In this document: positions 48,501 to 57,700 of the stretch, piece by piece
Layout: the number at the start of each line of letters is the position of its first letter
How positions within the stretch are numbered: position 1 is the first letter of the stretch
Origin: Nectonema munidae
Lineage: Eukaryota; Nematomorpha; Nectonematoida; Nectonematidae
Assembly (NCBI GenBank): GCA_030549495.1
Contig: JAUIRK010000643.1
Location: forward strand, 434,001-498,000
Length of the DNA stretch: 64,000 bases
Reading direction: 5' to 3'
The notes under the pieces: generated by a model
Databases searched by the model: none
Seen by the model: the letters and a program-made list of their open reading frames with translations, nothing else
Told to the model about the DNA's origin: nothing
Translations under genes and position numbers: made by a program

Positions 48501-48767
48501 CATTTTAATCAAAGATGTTAGAGATACACTCTTTTGTGCATTACATTTTATTTTAGTAATTTCAAGAGCGACTTTTCTAAAGAAGACTTTTTTGGAAAGA
48601 AGTATTTTGAAGAGACAGCAAACGTTAACGAAAATAATGACGATAATTCATCAATGTTTAACTTTAAATTGAAAATGTTTTTTGATAGAAGTGACGAGAG
48701 ATCCTCAGAAAAGGGAAAAGACAATGAAAGCTTTGGGAAAAGTTTTGGCTCTAATTTCTTTTGTTAA
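39517..48767 (+). CDS. Gene built of a tandemly repeated exon pair (5' end not found)
   Basis: Exons: X 39517-39577, E1 40888-40988, E2 45252-45315, E3 47127-47227, E4 48418-48484, E5 48557-48767 (TAA). All introns are GT-AG, of 1310, 4263, 1811, 1190 and 72 bp. Phases alternate: X enters at 1, then 2, 1, 2, 1, 2; the joined frame is open for 200 codons. X and E2 are alike (D-KNDYESKK...HLQF-G and D-NRDVEIGN...NLQF-G). E1 and E3 are both exactly 101 nt and alike (SLKSDQIENAKTKSFLFDAF, SFKSDQKGVEKSKSFFFGGY). E4 and E5 are diverged versions (NEDEHASNN...KNFF; NFKSDFSKEDFFGKKYF). The protein is rich in Asn, Ser, Lys, Asp and Phe, with no signal peptide or membrane segment visible in the recovered part. 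If E1 were the first exon, ATG 40907 would give 174 aa. Unrecognised function. The E1-E2 intron hosts a LINE and a piggyBac. Confidence 0.7.
41111..41272. mobile_element. Possible pogo/Tigger-like MITE in the E1-E2 intron
   Basis: The left block TACAGTAAAAACTCTTATTA with CTATAGGAGACCTCTATTGC resembles pogo-type ends. The right block, reverse-complemented, reads TACAGCAGTAATCTTGC. The match is weak. Confidence 0.35.
41391..41470. repeat. TTAA-type MITE core fragment (copy F)
   Basis: TCATCTGCTTTCTTTTTCAG and TTTAAAGCAGACGAATTTCA match the core of copies A (30073-30184) and E (49266-49393); the ends are lost. Confidence 0.6.
41484..41553 (+). pseudogene. Possible 5' part of the RTE-like LINE endonuclease
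   Basis: Reads EKKMKEEFNFELDKLDVIKK in one frame, compatible with the segment preceding the 'GD.N.HVG' block of RTE-type endonucleases. The continuing part lies beyond the piggyBac at 43631. The split is inference from frame and motif order. Confidence 0.4.
41572..43626 (-). mobile_element. piggyBac element with canonical asymmetric ends
   Basis: The 5' end (right side) reads TTAA then CACTAGAAAGACAAA, directly followed by the 17-bp palindrome GTGGTCAAAATGACCAC (43595-43611). The 3' end (left side) starts CACTAGAAG at 41572, then about 32 bp of spacer, then the palindrome GTGGTCAAATTGACCAC (41613-41629). The classical piggyBac element has the same layout: a short spacer at the 5' end, a roughly 31-bp spacer at the 3' end, then an internal palindrome. 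A subterminal repeat of AAAAAGACAAAGTGGTCA lies at 43421-43445. The left flanking tetranucleotide is TGGT, not TTAA, so either the target duplication has mutated or the boundary is off; TTAA occurs at 41554-41557. Confidence 0.85.
41706..43348 (-). pseudogene. piggyBac transposase, two frameshifts
   Basis: The likely start is the ATG at 43348 (MPLPKYKREAS), after which the acidic N-terminus (LEEDNSGSDFLSSESDEE) leads into the DDE_Tnp_1_7 domain (IDKFMALSILRGVLGV, WGVNFFSNTMSRLKYEKI). A frameshift near 42710 leads to LSVDEQLFPTKARCPFTQYL (first catalytic Asp) and NVTCDNYFTSKSL (second Asp). Another shift near 42120-42180 leads to TKYGVDIVDQMTKLYT (third Asp) and VRRWPLALFFNVLDLAVVNS. The C-terminus is a Cys-rich domain (CQTKRCKNK, CKKCGKMACGKC, CNSC). 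The length of about 540 residues fits the family. It is closest in style to PGBD4-like animal piggyBacs. The three catalytic Asp are intact but the two shifts disable it; the copy is fairly young. Confidence 0.9.
43631..45130 (+). pseudogene. RTE-like LINE: endonuclease C-terminus and partial reverse transcriptase
   Basis: Frames on the plus strand give HVEGGHGYRSTNEEGKNILA, then TYKSGKESSMIDYILL and CVTQHRLIVSDI (the APE-type endonuclease block ending in SxxQHR), then the linker LRPKWFWNEEVRNAIKKRR. The RT begins with IIEEVHQAFYEMKLKKSAG, and SVLRKLIEKRSRNGKAFYLA leads to FIDLEKAFDSV (RT motif with the first catalytic Asp), followed by KLGLHQGS. The YxDD block is absent: the copy is cut near 45130 at a CA microsatellite. 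Several shifts (43760, 44195, 44500, 44680) disable it. These motifs are typical of RTE/craniofacial-development-protein-2-like endonuclease-RTs. Confidence 0.85.
45132..45146. repeat. (CA)n microsatellite
   Basis: A short CACACA run at the 3' break of the LINE remnant. Confidence 0.8.
45330..47120. other. Intron 2-3 of the exon-pair gene
   Basis: AT-rich, with no coding-like frame seen. Confidence 0.4.
47441..47530 (+). repeat. tRNA-derived SINE head, divergent
   Basis: GTGGTTAGATATC (A-box-like) and a perfect B box GGTTCGATTCC at 47498-47508 are arranged as in the SINEs at 18960 and 49758. The body differs. Confidence 0.6.
47564..47758 (+). CDS. GC-rich open frame of unknown origin
   Basis: The frame contains VSLFQIIERNIFQFPLDDVS, then ASILACAATQGGWEAARKQL and ends LIQPLQN-TAA. 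Codons such as CCG, CTG, GAC, AGC, GCG, ATC and GCC are common here but rare in neighbouring genes, so base and codon use stand out. The frame is open upstream to about 47537 without an ATG, directly after the SINE-like head. It lies in the E3-E4 intron of the exon-pair gene. It could be a transferred fragment, a TE domain or a conserved exon of another gene. Not recognised. Confidence 0.35.
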   Translation: MLVSLFQIIERNIFQFPLDDVSAINNASILACAATQGGWEAARKQLGTSSMSHLNVPLIQPLQN

Positions 48768-48851
48768 ACCATAATTTTTTATTTACAATTTCAAATTCTT
48801 TTTTCATTTTTTCAAAGTTCAATAAATTTATTACTTACATTGTTTCAAGGG

Positions 48852-48990
48852 TTGCCAGAAACATTTGAGCACATGTGGTATGAAAAAATGGCAAAAAGTA
48901 TCAAAAACTTGTTTGCTATAAAACAACTTGCATAAGCCATGTCTCAGTTGGAAAAAAAACTAAATACACTATCTAATCGGAAAAAGGTAA
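48852..48990 (+). pseudogene. Possible exon remnant 3' of the exon-pair gene
   Basis: After a TTTCAAG acceptor-like site the frame reads LPETFEHMWYEKMAKSIKNL, meets one TAA, and continues AMSQLEKKLNTLSNRKK up to a GTAATA donor-like site. One stop in otherwise coding-like text suggests a decayed exon. Family unknown. Confidence 0.3.
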
Positions 48991-49265
48991 TAATTTAAAT
49001 GGGATTATGAAATAAAAAATTTATTAATTAAATAGTTTAGGATTAAAAAATTTGAAATCCTATCAACTTTAAAGGTAATAGCAAAATTAATATTTAGCAT
49101 AGTAGCAAAATTAAAAATTTAGCAACACCGAATTCTAAAGAGTATGAAATTTTGCGAAAACTGCACCATCTATCAACACCAATTGTGGCTACTCATTTTG
49201 ACTTTTTTTAAATGGATTTTGATCTTTCATATATTGATTCGTCGAAAATAAATGAAATTTTCAAT

Positions 49266-49393
49266 TTAACCCTTTGAGGACCAGAATTTTGAAGAATAAT
49301 CGTCTGCTTTTTTTCAATGGAATTTTGTATGTTGTAAGCAGATGATTATTATTTCTTGGTACACCGGTGCCACACTAAGCTTGAAAGGGTTAA
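49266..49393. mobile_element. TTAA-type MITE copy E, 128 bp
   Basis: The ends TTAACCCTTTGAGGACC and, reverse-complemented, TTAACCCTTTCAAGC are framed by TTAA on both sides. Inverted core words CGTCTGCTT and AAGCAGATG lie inside. The palindrome-like GGTACACCGGTGCC sits next to the right end. It is the best-preserved member of the copy A/F/E subfamily. Confidence 0.88.
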
Positions 49394-49757
49394 TATTATT
49401 ATTAGCAAAGGATTATATGATCAAAAACAACTTGAACAAAATTCCTAAAGAAAAGAATCCAAAAGACTTGGTCTCAATACCGAAGTGTAATCCTGTTACT
49501 CTGCGCTAGATTGCGCGTGGTTCTGCTTAACTCACGACTTGTAGGAAAGGTCCAATTTGTATGCCATGATATTGGGAGACTAACAATAATCTTAAGAAAC
49601 GATTTTTTCATTTATCTTTCATGACATGTCTTGAATATCTTAACTCATATATTTTTTGATCTAGAATGCATTTACATAATGTCTAAAAGGAAACAAAACT
49701 TTAAAATTTATTAAAATAAATTATTTTTTAATATAATAAAATAAAGTATTTTTAGGA

Positions 49758-49905
49758 AGCGTGAGTAGGGTTGGTTAGATTCTGGATTCGATAACTCAAT
49801 GTCTTTGGTTCGATACCACATCAAGCCTACTTTTCTCATAGTTCGATACCAGCGGCGCAATTGTGCCTTTCCGATGAAGACACCCAACTGTATACCTTTA
49901 CCTTT
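49758..49905 (+). repeat. tRNA-derived SINE
   Basis: GCGTGAGTAGGGTTGGTTAG, then TTTGGTTCGATACCA (B-box variant), CATAGTTCGATACCAGCGGC and a TATACCTTTACCTTTTAAAA tail. It is co-linear with 18960-19100. Confidence 0.82.
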
Positions 49906-50227
49906 TAAAAACCCAATTTGTGTTTATTTACAAAGTAATGCATTTTTCTATGTAGATCTACTTAACTTAGCCCTTCAAGAACTGCAAATCGCCTTTCTTG
50001 AAAATTGAGGTGTTTTTAAAGAGTACATGTAATAGTTTTCATAATAGAACTTGTATTTAAAATGGCTTCTTTCATTCCGATGGCTCATACAGCCATCTAA
50101 TGCTACGCTTCTTTTACTCTTCACTATTTCAAGACTTATTTCGCTGTTTACCTAACTATCGGGTACTCCAGGAAGGAGCGAGAGTATAGAGTAAGTAATG
50201 CTAATTAAATTTTTTTTGTCGTTGTTA

Positions 50228-50445
50228 AGAAATTACAAAACAACAAAATAGAATTGCAAAAGGACAAAATAGAACTAAAAATGGTATAAATATAACAAAT
50301 AGAAAATAAGATAAAAAAATTTAAAAAAACAAAATTGCAAAAGGACAAAATAGAATTGCAAAAAAACAAAATAAGAAATAAGAATGGTATAAATATAACA
50401 AATAGAAAATAAAATGAAAAGAAAACAAAATTGCAAAAAGACAAA
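50228..50445. repeat. A-rich tandem repeat, period about 102 bp
   Basis: ATGGTATAAATATAACAAAT recurs at 50281 and 50383, together with ATTGCAAAAGGACAAAATAG blocks. Two and a fraction units; minus-strand frames here are repeat shadows. Confidence 0.8.
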
Positions 50446-50458
50446 TGCTATTTCCAAG

Positions 50459-50619
50459 ATCTGTCTGTGAAAAAATTTATTTTAAAACTGAATGAACACT
50501 TTCCCTTCAAAAATGGTGAAATAATTGAATTTTTTTTTATGCAAATGAACAAGCTTAATTTATTTTTAATCTATGATGGTATACCTTACAATGTCATTGG
50601 AAATAAAAAAAAGGACTAG
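50459..50619 (+). CDS. Possible terminal exon, Phe/Lys-rich
   Basis: After a TATTTCCAAG acceptor-like site, a phase-1 frame reads LSVKKFILKLNEHFPFKNGE, then LNLFLIYDGIPYNV and ends KKKD-TAG. The composition resembles other candidate terminal exons at 53453 and 61441. No upstream partner exon is proven; phase 1 would fit the donors of E1 and E3 (40988, 47227) or 60577-type exons. Tentative. Confidence 0.25.
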
Positions 50620-51589
50620 ACTAAGCCCATTATCTACTTCGATATATTTTTAAGTTGTTATACATCTGGAATGAGCAAAAATTTTAAATAGCGGCGCACA
50701 TGGAAACTTTATATAAGGGGGATTTTATATAAGATACCTATGTGAATTTTTTTTGTACAACATATACTAAATTTAGTTGATAATTTGGTTTATAATGATT
50801 TTTTTAATGAATATTTAATAATTAATCATCAGTTTGTCTGATTTTCAAACATCACCAATAAAATTTGATAAATACTTTTAAGGAGAAAATTTTTTTGAAA
50901 AGTGTTATAAAATCTACCAACAAACAAAAAAAAGATCCACATGTAATTGGCATATGCAAATGTTTTTATTACTCAAAATCGATTGTTATGAATCGGTCTC
51001 TATTTCAAGGACTATTATTAAATTATTATTAAAAAATAATAATATTCTAAGATGGAGAGTGAAGCAGATATTATGAATAAATGAAATTAGTTGTAACTTT
51101 GAAGTAAAGATTAATTTTGTTTAAGTTAATTTTTAGAAATAATTAAGATAAATACCACGAAAGCTCCTTAATGATACTGATTTCTTATCATACAAAAATA
51201 CTGGCATAAGAAAACCATACATACATACATAAAGAACAAATTATACACATATACTTCACATTTACATTATTAATTTCATCATCTTTCATCTAAAAGTGGC
51301 AAATTTTTATGAGACGCATCAAAAACAGCTTTATAAAAACGGCAGTTTTTTATTCTGTGAAATAATTGGATGATTTGCTTACTGGTGTTTACAACTTTAT
51401 TTCTTAGCGCAGGTGCAAAGTAAAAATATGCCGTAGATGAAAAAAATTCGGATTGAAAAAATTTATATCAACTTTTTATTTGTTAATTGATTATTTAATG
51501 GTCGAAAAATACAAAACCGTTTTTAAATTGTTCTTTTGTATTCTTCAAAAAATTCATTGCACTTACATGAAAAATTTTAAAAATCCTAG

Positions 51590-51740
51590 CAGTTCGTTTG
51601 GAATTAACTGCGCAAATACAACATATGTTAAAATCATGCAGACAAAATCTCAGTTGGGGATGGAAATGTTGCACTTTCAAATCTACAAGCCAGGCATTGA
51701 AAAAGCAATCGATATATATAAAACGCTTTACATAGAGTAA
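51590..51740 (+). CDS. Possible terminal exon
   Basis: After ATCCTAG a phase-2 frame reads SSFGINCANTTYVKIMQTKS, QLGMEMLHFQIYKPGIEKAI and ends YIE-TAA. Codon use is more even than in the surrounding DNA. The open frame itself extends upstream to 51453, so it could also be a single-exon frame. No partner exon is known. Confidence 0.3.
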
Positions 51741-52284
51741 ACATTTGTAAAATTGTTTTACACAAATAAATATTTCACTAGTCCAAGGACATTCTCCTCT
51801 TGCATCAAAAGATTTTTCACCAGATGAGAGTGAATTATATATAATATTTATTATATCAGAGATTTTCCACTTTCTCTCTGCATAATATGTCCCAGCTCAT
51901 GTATATAAATTATTTTATACATACAACCTTAGAGTTATTTTCAAAATCGATTAGTTCCTTTGTCATATATCTCTTATTAAACGCTCAAATATAGAGAGAT
52001 CATGGTAATGTTCTTTCACTTTTGTTATTAATTGATACATTTTTAAGTATGTAACTGCCTATATAATTTATTAGTGTAAAAAGTAAATCTAATCTTGTGT
52101 TTGCCAACCTTTTTTTCCCTTTAGCACTTTTGCTTAACTTTGGCAAATTTGCGGCGCCCATATGATGACATTTAACTTATTATGATTGAATTTCGTATTA
52201 ATCAAAAAAAAACTACAAAAGGTCTTACTCAACTTTTAATTATATCAAATAATATAACTATTAATATATAATAGTTAGTTATAG

Positions 52285-52385
52285 TTAACCGTTGGGAAAT
52301 CTTGGTTTTTCATTAGTGAAAATTTGGACAAGAGCGTTCACTAATTTTGTTAGTAAATAGCCCTAATTTTTTCCCAGTTAAAATA
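52285..52385 (+). repeat. TTAGTAAAATTAGT-family repeat
   Basis: CCGTTGGGAAA, TTAGTGAAAATTTGGACAAG and CACTAATTTTGTTAGTAA are co-linear with blocks in 4960-5230. Confidence 0.5.
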
Positions 52386-52896
52386 TGCTAATTACCCTTT
52401 CATCGCGCTATATAAAAATGCTTAATTTTTGCTTAATTTTTTTAAGTCAAATATGGGATAATCAAGCTTCAATTTACAAAATAAATTTTTAAAAAAGGCA
52501 ACCAATTTTGTTCAATGTTTTTTTTTCTGTAATTTAAATTAAAAACATGTTTACTTAATTTCTTAACCAAAACTTTTAACGATTCTTACTTTTTTTTCTA
52601 ATATTTCTTCATTGATGAATCATTTCACAAAAACTCTTTCTGGCTGAATATTTGCTATTTTTATTATTAGGGGTACTTTTTTCAAATTTAGCAGGTTTTT
52701 TTTTAGCATATATCAATTCTAATATTTCATATTTTTTAACTCAAATAGATTAAGTATGTATCTCGTTTTTGATGAGTATTCAATTTTCCTATATCCATAT
52801 TAATAATGAGATAACACTTGTGTGTGTGTATATCAAGTTACTCGGGTTCAAGTTCCATATTTTTCGTGCATATTCCGTTATTAAATATTCTTTTAG

Positions 52897-53166
52897 ATTG
52901 ATATTCAAAACTTGAATAGCTCAAAACTACTCATTTGGAACGAGATGCATAATAACAAAGTCGGTGATAACATATTTTTTGATTTGATTATTAGATCAAA
53001 GTTTATGTTCATCGCACTACGCCGCTTGTCAAATAAGAGATTCTCATTTTTCACCATAATACTTGGAAATATTAATATTTGTAGGAATAAACTATCACTT
53101 AAGAAAATTTTTGAGAAAATTAGGTCTTTTTTTATCATAGGAAGGATGAATACCAAAACTTTTTGA
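52897..53166 (+). CDS. Possible terminal exon, 90 codons
   Basis: After TTCTTTTAG a phase-0 frame begins IDIQNLNSSKLLIWNEMHNN, contains FMFIALRRLSNKRFSFFTII and ends GRMNTKTF-TGA. It is Lys/Arg/Phe-rich. An open frame on the minus strand covers the same DNA (52905-53156), so strand choice rests on the acceptor and residue make-up. No upstream exon is confirmed. Confidence 0.3.
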   Translation: MDIQNLNSSKLLIWNEMHNNKVGDNIFFDLIIRSKFMFIALRRLSNKRFSFFTIILGNINICRNKLSLKKIFEKIRSFFIIGRMNTKTF

Positions 53167-53452
53167 TATGGTTGGAAAAAAATTGGAATACTTTTGTCTT
53201 AACAAATCAAATTACGAGAAAATTAAACCAATTATTCTGATTATTTCTTCAATATGTTTTGATTATTTAAATGAACGGCTCAGAATCTCAGATCTGATTA
53301 GCTAATATTCAATCAAGTTTAACCATTCCCATATATTATATTTAATAATTATTTAAATTTTACTTGATATAACAACAAATATGGTATAATATTATATTTT
53401 TGAAAACTAGTAAAAATGTTATGTATTTGGAAAAAATGATATAAAATTAAAG

Positions 53453-53638
53453 ACGGCATCTTTTGATATGAACATTAAAAAACATCAAACAATCGAATTT
53501 AAATTTGCTTGCGACAAACTGTTCCGTTTTTTTCATATTAAGAAAACCAAAAAATTGAAAAGATTTGAATGTTTCAAAGTTGTTAAAATTATATACGAAC
53601 CGCATGCGAAAATTAAAAAAAACTCCTTTAAGATTTGA
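53453..53638 (+). CDS. Possible terminal exon or small ORF (57 aa from ATG 53468)
   Basis: After ATTAAAG a phase-0 frame reads ASFDMNIKKHQTIEFKFACD, KLFRFFHIKKTKKLKRFECF and ends KKNSFKI-TGA. The strongly basic, Phe-rich composition matches the neighbouring candidate terminal exons. No partner exon is proven. Confidence 0.3.
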   Translation, partial: TASFDMNIKKHQTIEFKFACDKLFRFFHIKKTKKLKRFECFKVVKIIYEPHAKIKKNSFKI

Positions 53639-54010
53639 AAAAAATTGAATGATTTAGTTTGTTTTTTTTATTTACCGTGAACAAGAAGCTCCTCGATTGC
53701 GATGAAAAATCTTTGACCAGTTTTATTTGTTTTGTAATTTTTCTCACTTTTTTGTTTTACCTTCATGCGTTCCCAATGTTCAAAATTGGTTTTTAAATGA
53801 TGTAGGTATATTTAGACAAAGTTGCGTTCAGCTCACTAATTTTTTTTATAAATTATCCTTGAAATCATCAAGAAAAATTACCATATTTAATCATGTTTGT
53901 TAGTAAATCTTAGAGATACCTTGTAAATTAGTTGTACTAATATATAAATTAGTAAAATTAGAGATGTGCTAAGATAATGAAAAAATCGAAGATTTGAAAA
54001 TCAAGAAAAG

Positions 54011-54471
54011 TTGTTTTTTAAAAATCTTATCTATCTCTGTCTAACATATCACTTTTTTTATGGAAAATCAAAATGCAAGTATATTGTTATTCAAAACAAA
54101 AGTCCACAACACTTCACTAAGCTGAAGAGCCTTTTAAGAAAGACAACAGCATTGCAATCACAAAACTCTGCAATCAACCTTCCACAGTTTTAACACAAAA
54201 TATAATAGAATCCGTCAACAAACTAAACGAAAATAACGTGATTTGCATGCTTAACTGTGATATAAGCTTCACTATACACATTGGTGAAACACAACGCCCT
54301 ATCAAACTGCACATTCCGAAACAGGAGAGAAACATTGAAAGAATTCTCTCTTCTAGTATTTTACACACTAATCCCTCAGAAATAAAAGAATATATTCACA
54401 CAAACCCCTCTCACACTAATGAAGATCCTTTCATACTGAAAAAACCCTCCCTGAAAACCTTAACTTCTTAG
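54011..54471 (+). pseudogene. Decayed reading frame, possibly retroelement ORF
   Basis: Two overlapping frames join by a shift near 54180: NKSPQHFTKLKSLLRKTTAL continues into TQNIIESVNKLNENNVICML and IHIGETQRPIKLHIPKQERN. Base use changes abruptly to A/C-rich on the plus strand until about 54590, unlike its surroundings. No domain recognised. Confidence 0.35.
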
Positions 54472-54796
54472 AATCCTAGTTCTCTCAAAAACACACAAAC
54501 TCCATCAACAACAAAACACACATTTCCCCTACGTTCAATTCAATTTATTTAGCATAAAAGCGACACACCACATATTCTCCAGTTTTACTTTACCTTCTCC
54601 CATCCAACACCATTCATTCTGCGTTTGATTAAATTTAATTGTTGAATCGAAAGTAATTATGTTTTTTCAAAATTTTGTTCTGAATAAAAATTCTTTTACA
54701 CCTTATTTTTAATTTCATATTCTTATAATGGAAAATCCATATCCTACATTTTGATTGAAGAAAAATGCTTTTAAAAAACACTTTTCAATATTTTAG

Positions 54797-57700
54797 GAGG
54801 AGGAACATGATGAACAGCATCGGCTTTCAGTTTTTAAAGGAGAAGTGCAGATCGCGAATAGGCGTAAAAGTTCTTTTTTCGAGACCAATGCTCCACACAT
54901 TGAATCAAAGTCTTTACAAGTGAACAAGGAAAGCGGTAAAATTATTTATATTTCAATTTTCATTTGCAACTTCCTGAACATCTTATCAAATATCGAAAAT
55001 TTGAAGAAATTTGTCGTAGATCTGAATATTGACATTTTTAAATCAAATATTTAAATTTTATAAAATAGGATTGAAAAAAACTGGAAAAGAATGTAAAAAG
55101 AATAAAAAGCAATTAATGGTAAAGTAGAATACATTTTTTTTTAAATTGAATAAAAAAAATACAATATAGTACAAAAATAAATAAATATTATATTTAAAAT
55201 CACAAAATCGAGCAATTAAAGTCGAAAAAAATATTAAATTAAATTTGAAAAGGAGATTAAATCAAATTGGAAAGGATAAACTACGTTTGAAAAAAATATA
55301 AAATAGAACTGAAAATGTTATATATAGTAGAATGGATACGATTGCTTAACCCTACTAGTGCTGGGCTAGATTTGTCCGCTCAAGTGATGGGGAGAGCGGG
55401 GCATAAAGTACCCGCCCTCTTTGTCCTAGATATTATTAAGATTTTATAAATATTTTCAATGTGATATAAGTTGTGATTGGTTAATCCGACATGTATGGTT
55501 ACGGCATTAGTAAGGTCGAATTAAAAAAGTATACATTCAAAGTTTCAAAACAAAAAGAAATTTTTAAACAATTGGAAATTTTATTTAAATTAATACTAAA
55601 AACTTCTCCATATTTTTCAAGCAAATAAGTTTTAAATGAATTACATCCGATAAAGTGCGCTTGTGAAGAAGTCTTTTCTTTGTACATTGGTAGTTTCAAT
55701 AAATATATTATAAAATTGTCTAGAGTATTTTTTGAGTATCACGCTGCTCTAACAATAGGAATCAGCACTGCATCCTGTGATAGAAGTTTTTCGACCCAAG
55801 AGTTTTCGAGTTTTTGAACTATTTCAACGAAAAGTCAAGAAGGCTGAATGTTTGACATGTAAATTGCTTTATTACTCTAAAAATGATATATTGTTAATAA
55901 AATGATTTTCTTCTTTCACTTTTGTTTTATAATAGTTAATTATACTCCTCAATCCTCATTACCTTACTTTTATGACCTTCTTTAGCTCTTGTTTCCGATG
56001 TTGATTGAATTTGCTTCTAGAAAGGAAAATTTTATAGTGTCTATTTTCATAATCTATAGTTTATCTATTTTTCTATTTTAATTCTTCCGCCCCATCACTC
56101 ATAGGGGTAATACATTTTTTCATATATTTTCAACACAAAATATAAGTGTTTTATGTTTTTAACCTGACTTTAAAATATATGAAGCTTTGAATCATCCTTA
56201 AAGTTTTGTGGGTCTGGATTAACTACCTTTTTTTCGCTCCTCCCCTCTACTAAGCATCTGTTAAATTCCGACAAATTTCGAGCTGTGAAGAAATGTCGAT
56301 TTAAAAAAAACGTCAACTCACTTAACTAACTAATATAAAATTATCAAACTAACTAGAGACGAACTCATTTATAAACTCGCTTACTAACTAACATTCCAAG
56401 TAACTAATTTAATAACTAATTTAGTATTTATCTAACTATCCCAGCCGTCTATCTATTAACTTTAATTTTTTTTCAGTCGTTTTTTTCTTTGTTTTATAAT
56501 TTTATTCTTCACTAATTTTTCATTAGATTTTTAATTTCTTTCCTGTACATTTTTTCTTAATTTTTTACATTTTTTTCGTAAATCTTTTATTATCTTTTTT
56601 ATCGTCAAAATAAACTTTATATCTTTTTAAATATTTTTTTTCATTCGATTTTTCCCCAAAAATTTTTTCCGTGGCTTTTTGTAAATTTTTTATTATTTTT
56701 TTCAGTCAATATTTTTTCACACTTCTCAAGTAAGTATGCCGTATTTTGTTGGCCGATATTTTGTTCTCTAAGATTAAACCTGCCATAATTTGTCTGCCCA
56801 TCTTTCAAACAATATTTTCATTTTCATTTTAAAAATCAATTTTTTGGATGGAAAAAAATTTCATGAAAATTTACGCGATGAACGCAGATTTTTGTAAAAT
56901 TTTAATACTATTCTATCTTGTTATTTAAGTCGTTCCCAAACGAAAGAGTTACACTTATATCAGTAATGTCAATATCGACAAAAACAAAAAGCATTCTTGC
57001 TTTGAGATAAATGTCCCTTCGATGAATCAACAATGTAAGCAACTCTACACCATTTAAATCTGTTTCTTTTTTCTTCATAAAATTTTTGTTCTTCAAGATG
57101 ACAGTGTGATGCACCAATCACACAACACGTCTGGAACAAGCTTGAGTAATGGCTCTTTCAACTTCAGCGAATTAAGCGGAAGCTTTTCAAAGAACAGGAC
57201 CTCACTTTCTCCCTCCATTATTGAAAGTAAGAAGTCAAACTCCTTTTGTTTCTTCTTTGTATATAATATGCAAAAGTTTCGTTTTATTGCATCAACTAGT
57301 TTCTTTAACAACATGGGCTTCCCCTAATAAGGGCAAATAGGTCAACTGACCCCCCCCCTCCACTCTCCTAGAAAATTGATATTAATTTCTGCTATTGTTT
57401 GTTTAAAAATTTCCTACTTTGAATTACATTTTGTATCATATAAGAAAACAAGGTATTGTTTATATAATGTAATAAGATTATTAAAAACTTATGCAAAAAA
57501 GAAAAAGAGGACTATTGAACATATCGACGTCCTTTATTGAAGATTTAGTAATTGAAAAGAAATTGGAGAAAAATTTTGACACGCCCTAAGAAAACGTTCA
57601 GTAAACGCCCATGTTTAACACTATTATTTTCTGTTCTTAAGAAAAGCGTGTTTGGTAGAAATTTTGTGGATTTCATAAAATGAAACTTAATTTTGAATCG

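Noticed and set aside
48321-48521. Single frame 48321-48521 as one exon
   Set aside because: Only 48418-48484 continues the phased exon chain; the upstream part is intron with a T-rich acceptor tract.
50205-50457. Phe-rich minus-strand frames
   Set aside because: Translations of the A-rich tandem repeat.
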